Part shown: one piece after another, positions 1 to 9,628 of the stretch
How positions within the stretch are numbered: position 1 is the first letter of the stretch
How the letters are laid out: the number at the start of each line of letters is the position of its first letter
DNA from: Chloroflexota bacterium
Lineage (GTDB): Bacteria > Chloroflexota > Dehalococcoidia > UBA6926
DNA: 32,549 nucleotides
Assembly (NCBI GenBank): GCA_026713485.1
Contig: JAPOOK010000005.1
Location: 1 to 32,549 of the forward strand
Reading direction: 5' to 3'
Program-made: the position numbers and the translations under genes
The notes under the pieces: model-generated
What the model saw: only the letters and a program-made list of their open reading frames with translations
Databases searched by the model: none
What the model was told of the DNA's origin: nothing

Positions 1-237
1 CGGGGAAGCGAAGAGGCGGGCAGGGCGCTCATCATCGCGACCGCAGACCGCGACGACCCCACAGAGTTCGACGGCGCGGTGCAGGCCACGCGCTCGTGGC
101 TAGTGAGTATGCACTTCCTTGAGGCGGGGCGTCTGCTGGTTGCCGGAGTGGTGCGCCCCAACGACGTGCTGGACAAGTCTGATGCCTTGGCAGAGGCGTA
201 TGAACTTGGAGCGAGGCTGGTCCGTGGCGAGAGCTAA
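1..237 (+). CDS. NAD(P)H-dependent FMN reductase / flavodoxin-fold protein, C-terminal part
   Basis: An open frame enters at base 1 and stops at TAA 235-237, giving 78 residues of a C-terminus. The end, with an LIIATADRDDPTEFDGAVQA stretch followed by LLVAGVVRPNDV and AEAYELGARL, resembles the C-terminal part of flavodoxin-fold NAD(P)H-dependent FMN reductases, in which a hydrophobic strand plus 'TADRDD' sits near the flavin and the last helix reads like EAYELGRRL. These enzymes reduce flavin with NAD(P)H in the cytoplasm. The start and the flavin phosphate loop lie outside the window, so the family call rests only on this tail. The stop overlaps the likely start of the next gene, so the two are probably co-transcribed. 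Confidence 0.55.
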   Translation, partial: RGSEEAGRALIIATADRDDPTEFDGAVQATRSWLVSMHFLEAGRLLVAGVVRPNDVLDKSDALAEAYELGARLVRGES

Positions 238-931
238 AGGGCGGGGGCGGCGGGGGAATAAGCCGCTGAGTCTGCCGGAACTCTATGACCGCCTCTTTGC
301 CGAATATGGCGAACAGCATTGGTGGCCGGGCGAGACGCCATTCGAAGTTATGGTCGGCGCGATCCTGACGCAGAACACGGCGTGGACAAACGTGGAGAAG
401 GCGATCTCTGCGCTGCGGGAGGCCGATGTACTGAACCCGAAGGCGCTGCGGACTCGGCCACTAGAAGACATTGCCGCACTGATTCGCCCGTCCGGGTATT
501 TCAACGCCAAGGCCCTTAAACTCCGAGCGCTCGGAGTTTATCTTGCCAGCTATGACGATGACATCGACAAAGTGTTCGCCTCCAAACCTCTCGACGAACT
601 GCGAGAGGAGTTGCTGACTCTCCACGGGGTTGGTCCGGAGACGGCGGATTCAATGCTGCTCTACGCCGGAAACTTGCCGTCCTTCGTCATCGACGCCTAC
701 ACCATCCGCGTGCTGAGTCGGCTGGGAATCATCGACCCGGACAGTAAGCCAAAATATGAGGACGTACGCGCCCGCTTCCAGGAGTCTCTACCTACGGACG
801 TGCAGCTGTTCAATGAGTACCATGCGCTGTTCGTGGCGCATGGCAAGGACGTGTGTAAGTCTCGAAAGCCGCTCTGTTCCGAATGCGTGCTGGTAGCGTA
901 CTGCCCGGTAGGTAGCAGCGTTACGGCTTAG
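224..931 (+). CDS. Endonuclease III-related DNA glycosylase (HhH-GPD, 4Fe-4S)
   Basis: Base-excision-repair glycosylase of the HhH-GPD superfamily, closest in feel to the endonuclease III-related group (COG2231, which includes H. pylori MagIII 3-methyladenine glycosylase). Visible are ILTQNTAW (about 47-54), the helix-hairpin-helix LHGVGPETAD (about 133-142), the catalytic aspartate in VIDAYT (D157), and a C-terminal cluster Cys211-x6-Cys218-x2-Cys221-x5-Cys227, the standard 4Fe-4S spacing. The Nth lysine in the hairpin is replaced by Glu139, so a monofunctional glycosylase without lyase activity is more likely than a true Nth. GTG 224 is chosen because GAGG lies 7 nt upstream and it overlaps the previous stop by only 14 nt; ATG 200 is an alternative. 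The frame is open back to 119, but that would overlap the flavin reductase by more than 100 nt. Confidence 0.85.
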   Translation: MARAKGRGRRGNKPLSLPELYDRLFAEYGEQHWWPGETPFEVMVGAILTQNTAWTNVEKAISALREADVLNPKALRTRPLEDIAALIRPSGYFNAKALKLRALGVYLASYDDDIDKVFASKPLDELREELLTLHGVGPETADSMLLYAGNLPSFVIDAYTIRVLSRLGIIDPDSKPKYEDVRARFQESLPTDVQLFNEYHALFVAHGKDVCKSRKPLCSECVLVAYCPVGSSVTA

Positions 932-984
932 GTTTGCGTTTCGGGGATTAGGGGTTCCCGCGAAAGCGGAAATAACGGAGCGGA
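931..984. other. Convergent intergenic spacer with short repeat and GNRA-type hairpin
   Basis: This spacer separates the glycosylase from the convergent hflC. Bases 931-952 match 19 of 22 positions with 24369-24390. CCGC-GAAA-GCGG at 958-969 could form a 4-bp hairpin with a GNRA loop, but there is no T-run, so I do not call a terminator. Confidence 0.3.
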
Positions 985-1899
985 TTAGTCAGTGCGGCGT
1001 TCGTCACCGATTGGGTAAACGTCCGTCAGGAACTGATAAAAGTCCGAATCGAGCGGAACAACAAGGGTTGTGCCTTCGTCGAGGGAAACTTCATATGCTT
1101 CAAGAGTTCTGACGAAGTTGTAGAATTCGCGGTCGGTGTCAATGGCTCGCCCCTGGATTCCGATGGCTTCCGCTTCACCCTCACCGCGAATGGTCTGTGC
1201 GCGCTCATTGGCCTCCGCGAGAATCTGGGAGCGCTGCAGATCGGCTTCAGCCTCAATCTTGGCCCTCTCCTCTTCACCTTCGGCGCGGAAGCGGTTGGCG
1301 ATTCGTGTTCGCTCTGAGCGCATGCGGTCGTAGACGCTGCTGGCAACCTCCGGCGGGAAGTCTGCTCCGACGATGCGCACATCTACAACGGACATGCCAA
1401 ATTCTTGTGCCTTGATGTTGCTGCGCTCTGTGACGTTGCGCATGAGCGACTCACGGTTATCTCGGATGACTTCAATCTGATCGTTCGTGGCGACTTCCTC
1501 GCGGATTTCAGAGGAGATGATAGCCTCCAACCTGCCGCGAGCGCCTAACTCAGTGCGGACGACCTCGAAGAACTGCCGGGCGTTAATGATGCGGTAACGG
1601 GCGTAGGAGTCGATGATGAGAGCCTTCTTCTCGGCGGTGAGGAATTCGGACGGCTCCGAGTCAAACCGCAGCAGGCGCTTTTCTATCCGGTGTACAGACT
1701 CAATGAACGGCGTCTTGAAACGGAGGCCGGGTTCGGTGGCCTCACGTCGATACTCTCCGAGGCGGGTAATGATGACCTGTTCAGTCTCGTCGACGACATA
1801 CACGCTCTGACTGAGAACAATAAGGAGGGCGCCGCCCACCAAGACGAGGGCAATAGTGACCAGTCGCTGTATGTTCGGGCGTGCGGCGGGCTGCTGCAT
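985..1899 (-). CDS. hflC: HflC, SPFH-domain membrane protease modulator
   Basis: HflC pairs with HflK in a membrane-anchored complex that in E. coli encloses FtsH and tunes its proteolysis. The 304-residue protein has one N-terminal membrane anchor (about 12-32), then a Band 7/SPFH domain with the 'V-x-ETEQVIITRLG' start, 'PGLRFKTPFIESV' and the 'DSYARYRI' region. After it comes a long Ala/Glu-rich coiled coil (about 180-245, IANRFRAEGEEERAKIEAEA and following) and the C-terminal 'SDFYQFL'-type tail seen in HflC. Length is typical of the family. It starts 2 nt after the hflK stop, so translation is probably coupled. The ATG at 1897-1899 fits the anchor position. Confidence 0.93.
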   Translation of the reverse strand: MQQPAARPNIQRLVTIALVLVGGALLIVLSQSVYVVDETEQVIITRLGEYRREATEPGLRFKTPFIESVHRIEKRLLRFDSEPSEFLTAEKKALIIDSYARYRIINARQFFEVVRTELGARGRLEAIISSEIREEVATNDQIEVIRDNRESLMRNVTERSNIKAQEFGMSVVDVRIVGADFPPEVASSVYDRMRSERTRIANRFRAEGEEERAKIEAEADLQRSQILAEANERAQTIRGEGEAEAIGIQGRAIDTDREFYNFVRTLEAYEVSLDEGTTLVVPLDSDFYQFLTDVYPIGDERRTD

Positions 1900-1901
1900 G
1901 A

Positions 1902-3023
1902 CTAGGCCCCCGTCGTTCCCTGGTCGGTCAGCGGCAGGAACGGCAGAACGTTGGCGCCGATTTCATCGTCGACGACGATAACTTCGACCCTCGGGAGGAT
2001 ACGCTCCATCATTTCGATATAGAGGCGGCGACGTGTTGCTTCGGGGTGATTGCGGAACTCTCGCAGTCGCTCAAGGAACCGACTGGCACTACCTGTTGCC
2101 TCACGTACGCGCTCCACTTTGAAAGCTTCGGCAGCCTGAACGACGCGAGCGGCCTCACCTCGTGCTCTGGGAACAATGTCTTCCCGATACGCCTCACCTT
2201 CATTGATGAATCGGGCGCGGTCCTCGCGGGCGCTGATGACGTCCTTGAACGATTCCTGTACTTCGTCGGGCGGCTGTACGTCCTGCAACTGCACGTTAAT
2301 GACCATGATTCCGGTGCCATAGTCATCCAGCAGCCGCTGCAAGAGCTGTTGCGTTTCAACTTGAACGACTTCCTTGCCGGTTGTCAGCACATCATCAATG
2401 GGTCGCTGCCCCACGACCTGCCTGAGTGCTGAGGCCGTGGCGTCTCGCAGTGTATCCCCGTCGGGGCGTCCACCCTCAGACGGATCCTTGACATTGAAGA
2501 GGAATGCGCCGGCGTCACGGATACGGTATTGGACAACCAACTGAGCATCGACAAGGTTCTCGTCGCCGGTGATCATGCGTGACTCGGCAGACCTCTGAAC
2601 CGAGCCCTCACCGGAACCTATCTCTCCGACACTTCGGAATCCAAGTTCCATGCTCTGGACGCGCTGAATGCTCAACACGTCCTGGCGCTCCACAGGCCAG
2701 GGAACATGCCAGTGGAGTCCCTCAGTCTGCTGATTACCATTCCAGTTACCGAAAGTTCGGACGATGGCAACTTCTCCGGGGTTGACGATGTAGATACCGG
2801 AGCCAAGCCACACGAGGACGATGACTGCAAGAAGAATTCCGCCGATGCGGCCGATAGGCATAGCAGGGCGCTGTCCGTCTCCATCCGCAGCAGGGCGTCT
2901 TGGGGGACCCTGGCTGTCGCCTGAGCCGCCACCCCTCAATCGGTTGATCAGGTCACGAATTGGGCGCAAAAGCTCATCAAGCTCGCTCTCACCCTCTCTG
3001 CGGGGTTGTCGCTGATAGCCCAT
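1902..3023 (-). CDS. hflK: HflK, SPFH-domain membrane protease modulator
   Basis: Partner of HflC in the HflKC complex around the FtsH protease. The protein has a Gly/Pro/Arg-rich cytoplasmic N-terminus (GGGSGDSQGPPRR), one transmembrane helix (about IGGILLAVIVLVWLGSGIYIV), then an SPFH domain starting 'VNPGEVAIVRTFG', with 'GLHWHVPWPVE' and 'MITGDENLVDAQLVVQYRI', which is diagnostic HflK text. An Ala/Glu-rich helix follows (RARGEAARVVQAAEAFK). It precedes hflC by 2 nt in a two-gene operon. I use ATG 3023; an in-frame GTG at 3041 is also possible, and neither has a clear ribosome binding site. A TATAAT lying inside a large dyad about 60-75 nt upstream is the likely promoter. Confidence 0.93.
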   Translation of the reverse strand: MGYQRQPRREGESELDELLRPIRDLINRLRGGGSGDSQGPPRRPAADGDGQRPAMPIGRIGGILLAVIVLVWLGSGIYIVNPGEVAIVRTFGNWNGNQQTEGLHWHVPWPVERQDVLSIQRVQSMELGFRSVGEIGSGEGSVQRSAESRMITGDENLVDAQLVVQYRIRDAGAFLFNVKDPSEGGRPDGDTLRDATASALRQVVGQRPIDDVLTTGKEVVQVETQQLLQRLLDDYGTGIMVINVQLQDVQPPDEVQESFKDVISAREDRARFINEGEAYREDIVPRARGEAARVVQAAEAFKVERVREATGSASRFLERLREFRNHPEATRRRLYIEMMERILPRVEVIVVDDEIGANVLPFLPLTDQGTTGA

Positions 3024-3084
3024 GACGCGTGGTAACCGCACTAGAGGGTACGTCCCGCGCTTGCCGAGAAAAACAAAGTGAACA

Positions 3085-3124
3085 CTTTCACGCTCCCATT
3101 ATAAGCAGATTGGGAGCGTGAAAG
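3085..3124 (-). promoter_or_regulatory. 14-bp perfect dyad enclosing the hflKC -10 box
   Basis: The arms 3085-3098 (CTTTCACGCTCCCA) and 3111-3124 are perfect inverted repeats separated by 12 bases. On the minus strand TATAAT occupies 3103-3098, at the junction of spacer and arm, with a weak CTTTCA 15 nt upstream in the distal arm. This is the obvious promoter position for hflKC, so the dyad would straddle its -10 as an operator. The same sequence could form a stem-loop terminating the upstream leftward oxidoreductase gene (stop at 3171); a T-rich but not contiguous tract follows. Both roles are compatible. Confidence 0.6.
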
Positions 3125-3170
3125 GGGAGATTGCACGCCTTGAAGATCCTGCTTCTTGAAGGATTTGAGG

Positions 3171-5327
<2,157 letters not shown>

Positions 5328-5377
5328 TGTGCCGCCCCTCCCGCCCAGTTTCGGCTGTTCCGGTCGCCGTTCGGGGA

Positions 5378-5386
5378 AGTATAGCA
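5378..5386 (-). promoter_or_regulatory. Extended -10 promoter of the membrane oxidoreductase gene
   Basis: The minus strand reads TGC-TATACT (5386-5378), an extended -10, with no convincing -35 above it. A start near 5371 would leave a leader of about 44 nt before the GTG at 5327, enough for its ribosome binding site. This also argues against the upstream GTG at 5387. Confidence 0.55.
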
Positions 5387-5422
5387 CGGGGTAGGGGAAT
5401 TCCGGGTTGGAAACCGCCGTTC

Positions 5423-5440
5423 ACGTGGTGCCCGCCACGT
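5423..5440. promoter_or_regulatory. Candidate operator dyad between divergent EMO and etfBA promoters
   Basis: ACGTGG (5423-5428) and CCACGT (5435-5440) form a perfect 6-bp inverted repeat with a 6-nt spacer. It lies 9 bases upstream of the etfB -35 box and about 37 bases upstream of the EMO extended -10, so one bound factor could affect both directions. No regulator is encoded nearby. Confidence 0.4.
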
Positions 5441-5449
5441 TTGTGCAAT

Positions 5450-5479
5450 TTGACACTATTCAACGCAGAATGCTATACA
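5450..5479 (+). promoter_or_regulatory. etfBA promoter, TTGACA-18-TATACA with TGC extension
   Basis: TTGACA at 5450-5455, an 18-nt spacer and TATACA at 5474-5479, preceded directly by TGC, give a strong housekeeping-type promoter. A start near 5486 would leave a leader of about 53 nt before the etfB ATG at 5539. Confidence 0.75.
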
Positions 5480-5538
5480 TTTATTGCCTCCAGATGCTGG
5501 GGGCGTTCCCATGTAAGAAGGGTTTTTTGGGGGTATGA

Positions 5539-6330
5539 ATGCGCATCATCGTTACCGTTAAACAGGTGCCTGATCCGGAGGCGCCGCAAAGCTCATTTAC
5601 GGCGGATCGGGCGGCCAAGAGAGTGGCCGTTGCGTCAAGCGTGCCGGCGGCCGTGAGCGACTATGACAACTATGCGACGGAGGCGGCGCTTCGCATCAAG
5701 GACGCCGATACCGACTCAACAGTCAGCGTCGTAAGTCTCGGAGAGAGTCACGTGCTGGACGTGATCAAGCGGCCGCTTGCGATGGGCGCAGATGATCTTT
5801 TCCTGGTGCAGGACCCTGATCTGCCGAATGGCGATCCGGTAACTGTTGCTGCGGCGCTTGCGGCAGCTATTCGCAAGATTGGCGATTTCGATTTGATTCT
5901 CTCCGGCAGGCAGTCTTCCGACCTTGACCAGGGAATTGTGGCGACTGCTCTGGCAGCGATCCTCGATATTCCCGTTCTCACAAACGCGATTGCAATTGAG
6001 GCCAGCGGGGATGAAGTGCAGATTGCCCGCATCGTTGATGACGGCATCGACACGGTGGCGGCGCGACTGCCCGCACTGGTTACGGTGTCCAACGAGCTCG
6101 GTCAGCCCCGGTACGCGACGATGCGCGGCATCATGGCGGCCCGCCGAGTAGATCCAACGGTGTGGGGCAAGGGAGACCTTGAGGCGATGGACGCGGCCGA
6201 TCCGTTCACGCAGGTCGTTGACCTGTTCGCGCCTGAGAAGTCATCCAACGTCGAGATGATTGAGGGCGAGACACCGGCTGAGGCGGCCAAGGCGTTGGCG
6301 CTGCGATTGCGTGAAGAGCGCCTGATTTAG
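5539..6330 (+). CDS. etfB: Electron transfer flavoprotein beta subunit
   Basis: EtfB binds AMP and, with EtfA, forms the soluble shuttle that takes electrons from acyl-CoA and related dehydrogenases. The 263-residue length is typical. It opens with the classic 'MRIIVTVKQVPDP', carries 'SDYDNYATEAALRI', the nucleotide region 'LILSGRQSSDLDQGIVA' (family: D-x-x-x-GQ/D-T-G type) and 'VSNELGQPRYATMRGIMAARR', equivalent to the recognition-loop segment of the family. ATG 5539 has a G-rich stretch (5529-5533) just upstream. It is followed by etfA after a 54-nt gap with its own ribosome binding site. The position of the gene divergent from a membrane quinone reductase suggests a dehydrogenase-to-quinone route rather than flavin bifurcation, which sequence alone does not settle. 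Confidence 0.95.
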   Translation: MRIIVTVKQVPDPEAPQSSFTADRAAKRVAVASSVPAAVSDYDNYATEAALRIKDADTDSTVSVVSLGESHVLDVIKRPLAMGADDLFLVQDPDLPNGDPVTVAAALAAAIRKIGDFDLILSGRQSSDLDQGIVATALAAILDIPVLTNAIAIEASGDEVQIARIVDDGIDTVAARLPALVTVSNELGQPRYATMRGIMAARRVDPTVWGKGDLEAMDAADPFTQVVDLFAPEKSSNVEMIEGETPAEAAKALALRLREERLI

Positions 6331-6384
6331 ACCGGCCCAAGACAGAGATAATTCCGAATCACGGAACGAGAAGGAGAACAACAA

Positions 6385-7383
6385 ATGGCCGGTGAGAACG
6401 GCATTCTGATAGTTGCGGAGACGGGCGCTGACGGCTCATTGAGCTCAATCACGAACGAGTTGATGTCGGCGGCGCAAGGTCTGGCGGCGGACTTGGGCGA
6501 GCCGATTTCGGCTGCGCTCATCGGGAACGGCGTGGGAGACCGGGCGCAGGACATCATCAATCTGGGTGCGGATACCGTTTACCAGGTGGACGGCGACCAA
6601 TTCGCCAGCTACCTGAACGAGACATACACCCCGGCAGTCATTGCCATCGCGCAGCAGGCGAACCCGCGCATCATCCTGATTGGCCACACGCCGAACGGGC
6701 GTGATCTTGGGCCGTATCTCGCGGTACGCCTACAGACAGGTATCGCGTCTGACACGTCCGGGTTGAGCATCGCAGACGGTCAACTGCAAGCAGCGCGATC
6801 CGTAGCGGGCGGCCTGTTCCGACAGGTTGTTTCGTTCCCGAAGATGCCGGCCATTGCGACGGTTCACATGAAGGCGTATGACGGCGCGGAGCCGCAGAGC
6901 GGTCGCTCCGGCAACGTGGTCAATGTTGACGTTGGCCTGGACGCTTCGTCCGTGCGCTCCCGGTTCGTCAAGCACGCGGACGCGCAGATTGAGGGCATCC
7001 GTCTTGAGGACGCGACGATCGTTGTGACCGGCGGGCGTGGCATGGGTGATGAGGCCGGTTTCAACGAACTCTACAAGCTCCAGGCATTGCTGCCGCAGGC
7101 CGCGGTTGGCGCGACACGCGCGGCGACGGACTCCGGTTTCTGTGAGCAAGATCTGATGATTGGCATCACGGGGCGCGTTGTCTCCCCGGATGTCTACATC
7201 GCGATTGCATTGTCCGGCGCGAGCCAGCACATGGCGGGCTGCTCCGGCTCCAAGAACATCGTGGCAATCAACCGCGATCCTGAGGCGAATATCTTCAGTG
7301 AGTCGCGCTTCGGTGTCGTTGGGGACTACAAGCAGGTTCTGCCGGCGCTCATCGAAGAAGTTCAGAAGCTGATGCAGGGCTAA
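6385..7383 (+). CDS. etfA: Electron transfer flavoprotein alpha subunit
   Basis: EtfA carries the electron-transferring FAD. The N-terminal domain opens '[14 protein letters not shown]'. The C-terminal FAD domain is well kept: VTGGRGMG, then [41 protein letters not shown], and the FAD-contacting 'NRDPEANIF' and '[12 protein letters not shown]', matching the family one for one. At 332 residues it is full length. AGAAGGAG sits 9-10 nt before the ATG. It is the last gene of the etfBA operon, with a strong stem-loop 25 nt after the stop. No ferredoxin-like N-terminal extension, as found in some bifurcating EtfA proteins, is present. Confidence 0.96.
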   Translation: MAGENGILIVAETGADGSLSSITNELMSAAQGLAADLGEPISAALIGNGVGDRAQDIINLGADTVYQVDGDQFASYLNETYTPAVIAIAQQANPRIILIGHTPNGRDLGPYLAVRLQTGIASDTSGLSIADGQLQAARSVAGGLFRQVVSFPKMPAIATVHMKAYDGAEPQSGRSGNVVNVDVGLDASSVRSRFVKHADAQIEGIRLEDATIVVTGGRGMGDEAGFNELYKLQALLPQAAVGATRAATDSGFCEQDLMIGITGRVVSPDVYIAIALSGASQHMAGCSGSKNIVAINRDPEANIFSESRFGVVGDYKQVLPALIEEVQKLMQG

Positions 7384-7408
7384 ACGGCCCATCGTTTCGT
7401 TACGACGA

Positions 7409-7442
7409 AAAATCGGGGCGGCTGAAGAGCCGCCCCGATTTT
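7409..7442. terminator. Bidirectional terminator between etfA and the EF-G-like gene
   Basis: A perfect 15-bp stem (7409-7423 with 7428-7442) and a GAAG loop sit between convergent genes. The arms begin and end in A/T tracts, so the hairpin gives a U-run in both directions. It is the strongest terminator in the window. Confidence 0.92.
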
Positions 7443-7466
7443 CGTTTTGCTGGTCTTGTGAGAGTG

Positions 7467-9521
7467 CTAGCTCTCTGCGCTGCCGTCGATGATCTTTTGG
7501 GCAAGGTGCTGCGGCACCTCCTCGTAGTGAGAGAAGCGCATGGTGTATGAGGCGCGGCCCTGTGTCATGGAGCGGAGCTCGGTTGAGTAGCGGAGCACTT
7601 CAGACATCGGCGCCTCAGCCTGCACCGTGGTGACCTCGTTCTCTGTCGTCATGCCCTGCACGTGGGCGCGCTTGGAGTTGAGGTTGCCAATCACATCACC
7701 GGTGAAGTCGTCCGGAGTAATTACTTCCAGCGTCATGACGGGCTCAAGGAGGACGGGCTGCGCCTGCTGGATGCCCTGCTTGAGGGCAGTGGACGCGGCG
7801 ATCTTGAATGCCATTTCCGATGAATCGACAGCATGGAAACTGCCGTCCACGAGCACGGCGCGCACATCGACGATCGGGAAATGAGCGACCGCCCCCTCCG
7901 GCAGCGTTTCACGGATGCCCTTCTCGACGGCGGGGATGAAATTCTTGGGTACAGAGCCGCCGACGACCTTCTCGCCGAACTCAAAACCGTCGCCGCGACT
8001 AAGCGGTTCCAACTGAAGAACAACGTGGCCGTACTGACCATGGCCACCGGTTTGCTTCTTATGCTTGTATTCGGCACGCGTTGAGACACGGATCGTCTCA
8101 CGGTAGGGCACCTTGGGGGTGCCGGTCTCCACTTCCACGCCGAACTTTCGGGCCAACTTCTGAACGGCAACATCGATGTGGGAATCGCCGAGGCCGGAGA
8201 CGATGATTTCATGCGTGTCGCTCTCGCGGGTCATCGTGAGGCTTGGGTCCTCCTCGAGCAGCCGCGCGAGGGCAGGGCCCATCTTGTCCTGGTCCGCCTT
8301 GGTCTTGGCCTCGACGGCCACGCTGAAGATCGGCTCCGGGAACTGGATGGCTGGGAGAACGATGCCTGCTTCACGCGTTGACAGCGTGTCGCCGGTGCGT
8401 GTTACGCCGAGCTTGGCGACCGCGCCGATGTCTCCCGGGGCGAGGCTGTCCGCGTTGGCATGATCTTTGCCAATGGGAATGATGATCTGCGCGATGCGCT
8501 CCTGCTCATTGTGGGCGGTGTTCCAGGCGTGGCTGTTGGTTTGCATGGCGCCGGATTGCACGCGGAAGTAGGACAGCTTACCAACGAACGGGTCCGCCGT
8601 GGTCTTGAAGATGAGGGCCGCGAGCGCGCCGTCCGAGTCCGGGGTGATTGTCGCCTCTTCGCCGGAAGCAGTCTGGGCAGAAGGTGCGTCCACATCCGCA
8701 GGGCTCGGCGCCAGGTTTGCCAAGACATTCAGCAGGGCATCCGTGCCCGCGCCTGCCTGGCCCGACGCCGCGAGCACCGGGAAGACATCGCCCGACGTGA
8801 CACCTGCCCGAAGGGCGGCAAGCAATTCCTCGTCCGTGATGTCCTCCCCCTCCAGGTACTTGGTGGCGAGGTCATCATCCGCTTCCGCCGCGGCCTCAAT
8901 GACCTGCTCTCGGTAGGAGTCGATGTCGACGCCCATGTCGTCCGTCACGTCCGATTCCGTGCCGTCCTCCAAGTACGCCTTTTTGTGTAGCACATCGACC
9001 ACGCCGCGGAACGAATCACCCGCGCCGACGGAAACGATGGCGGGAGCGCAGCCGTTTCCGTAACGATTGCGAAGCATCGACAACATGGCGTCATAGTCTG
9101 CGTTCTCGCGGTCCATCTTGCCGAGGACGATCAGGCGGGCGAGGCCGCGCTCTGATGCTCTCCTCCATGCGGCGTCCGTGCCGACCTGCGGGCCGGTGGA
9201 TGCGTCGATTGCGATGAGGGCTGAATCCGCGACAAGCAAGCCGCTGAGCATCTCGCCAATGAAGTCCATATAGCCGGGCGTGTCGAGGATGTTGAGCTTC
9301 TTGCCGGCCCATTCAACGGGCAGGACGGAGAGGTTGACGGATCCGCCGCGGCGCTCCTCTTCGGGTTCGAAGTCGGAGGCCGTGGTGCCGTCCTCGATCT
9401 TCCCCATTCGACTCAGCGCGCCAGACCGAAACAGCAGGCGCTCCGCGAGCGTTGTCTTGCCGTCCCCGTTGTGTCCCAGGAGCACGATATTGCGAATGTC
9501 GGATGTCGAGTAGTTCTGCAT
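7467..9521 (-). CDS. EF-G-like translation GTPase (EF-G2 type paralogue)
   Basis: Cytoplasmic GTPase related to elongation factor G. Visible are the P-loop [10 protein letters not shown] (near residue 17), the switch 2 DTPGYMDF, and a C-terminal domain IV/V ([35 protein letters not shown], then [24 protein letters not shown]-like text and a [15 protein letters not shown] ending) that is typical of EF-G. Two G-domain motifs differ: switch 1 reads ERRGGSVN rather than ERGITI, and the guanine motif is GKMD in place of NKMD. Such changes are common in EF-G2-like paralogues rather than the essential fusA product, and the gene stands alone, away from ribosomal protein genes. GGGGGGAGGAGA precedes the ATG. 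Role in the cell is unknown for this group. Confidence 0.85.
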   Translation of the reverse strand: [684 protein letters not shown]

Positions 9522-9576
9522 TCTCCTCCCCCCAACTGCCGGTCTGCCTGGCGGCGACCGGGTGATTTATCGAACC

Positions 9577-9605
9577 ATTCTACGGCAGGGCGCGCAGTGT
9601 CTCAA
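9577..9605 (-). promoter_or_regulatory. Promoter of the EF-G-like gene, TTGAGA-17-TAGAAT
   Basis: On the minus strand TTGAGA (9605-9600), a 17-nt spacer and TAGAAT (9582-9577) give a near-consensus promoter about 56 nt upstream of the ATG at 9521. Its -35 lies next to the oppositely directed TATACT at 9617-9622, so the two divergent promoters nearly touch. Confidence 0.65.
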
Positions 9606-9616
9606 TGCGCCGCGCC

Positions 9617-9622
9617 TATACT
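9617..9622 (+). promoter_or_regulatory. TATACT -10 box 6 nt before the lipoprotein ATG (leaderless candidate)
   Basis: TATACT ends 6 nt before ATG 9629, the distance at which transcription would begin at or near the A of the ATG. No ribosome binding site precedes this ATG. The -35 region is weak. The same arrangement occurs at 26763-26768. Confidence 0.45.
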
Positions 9623-9628
9623 GGCCAC

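Noticed and set aside
119-223. Upstream extension of the endonuclease III-like protein
   Set aside because: It overlaps the flavin reductase coding sequence and adds residues not found in the family.
6730-7392. A 220-codon minus-strand frame over etfA
   Set aside because: Antisense to conserved EtfA FAD-domain sequence; Arg/His-rich translation typical of a shadow frame.
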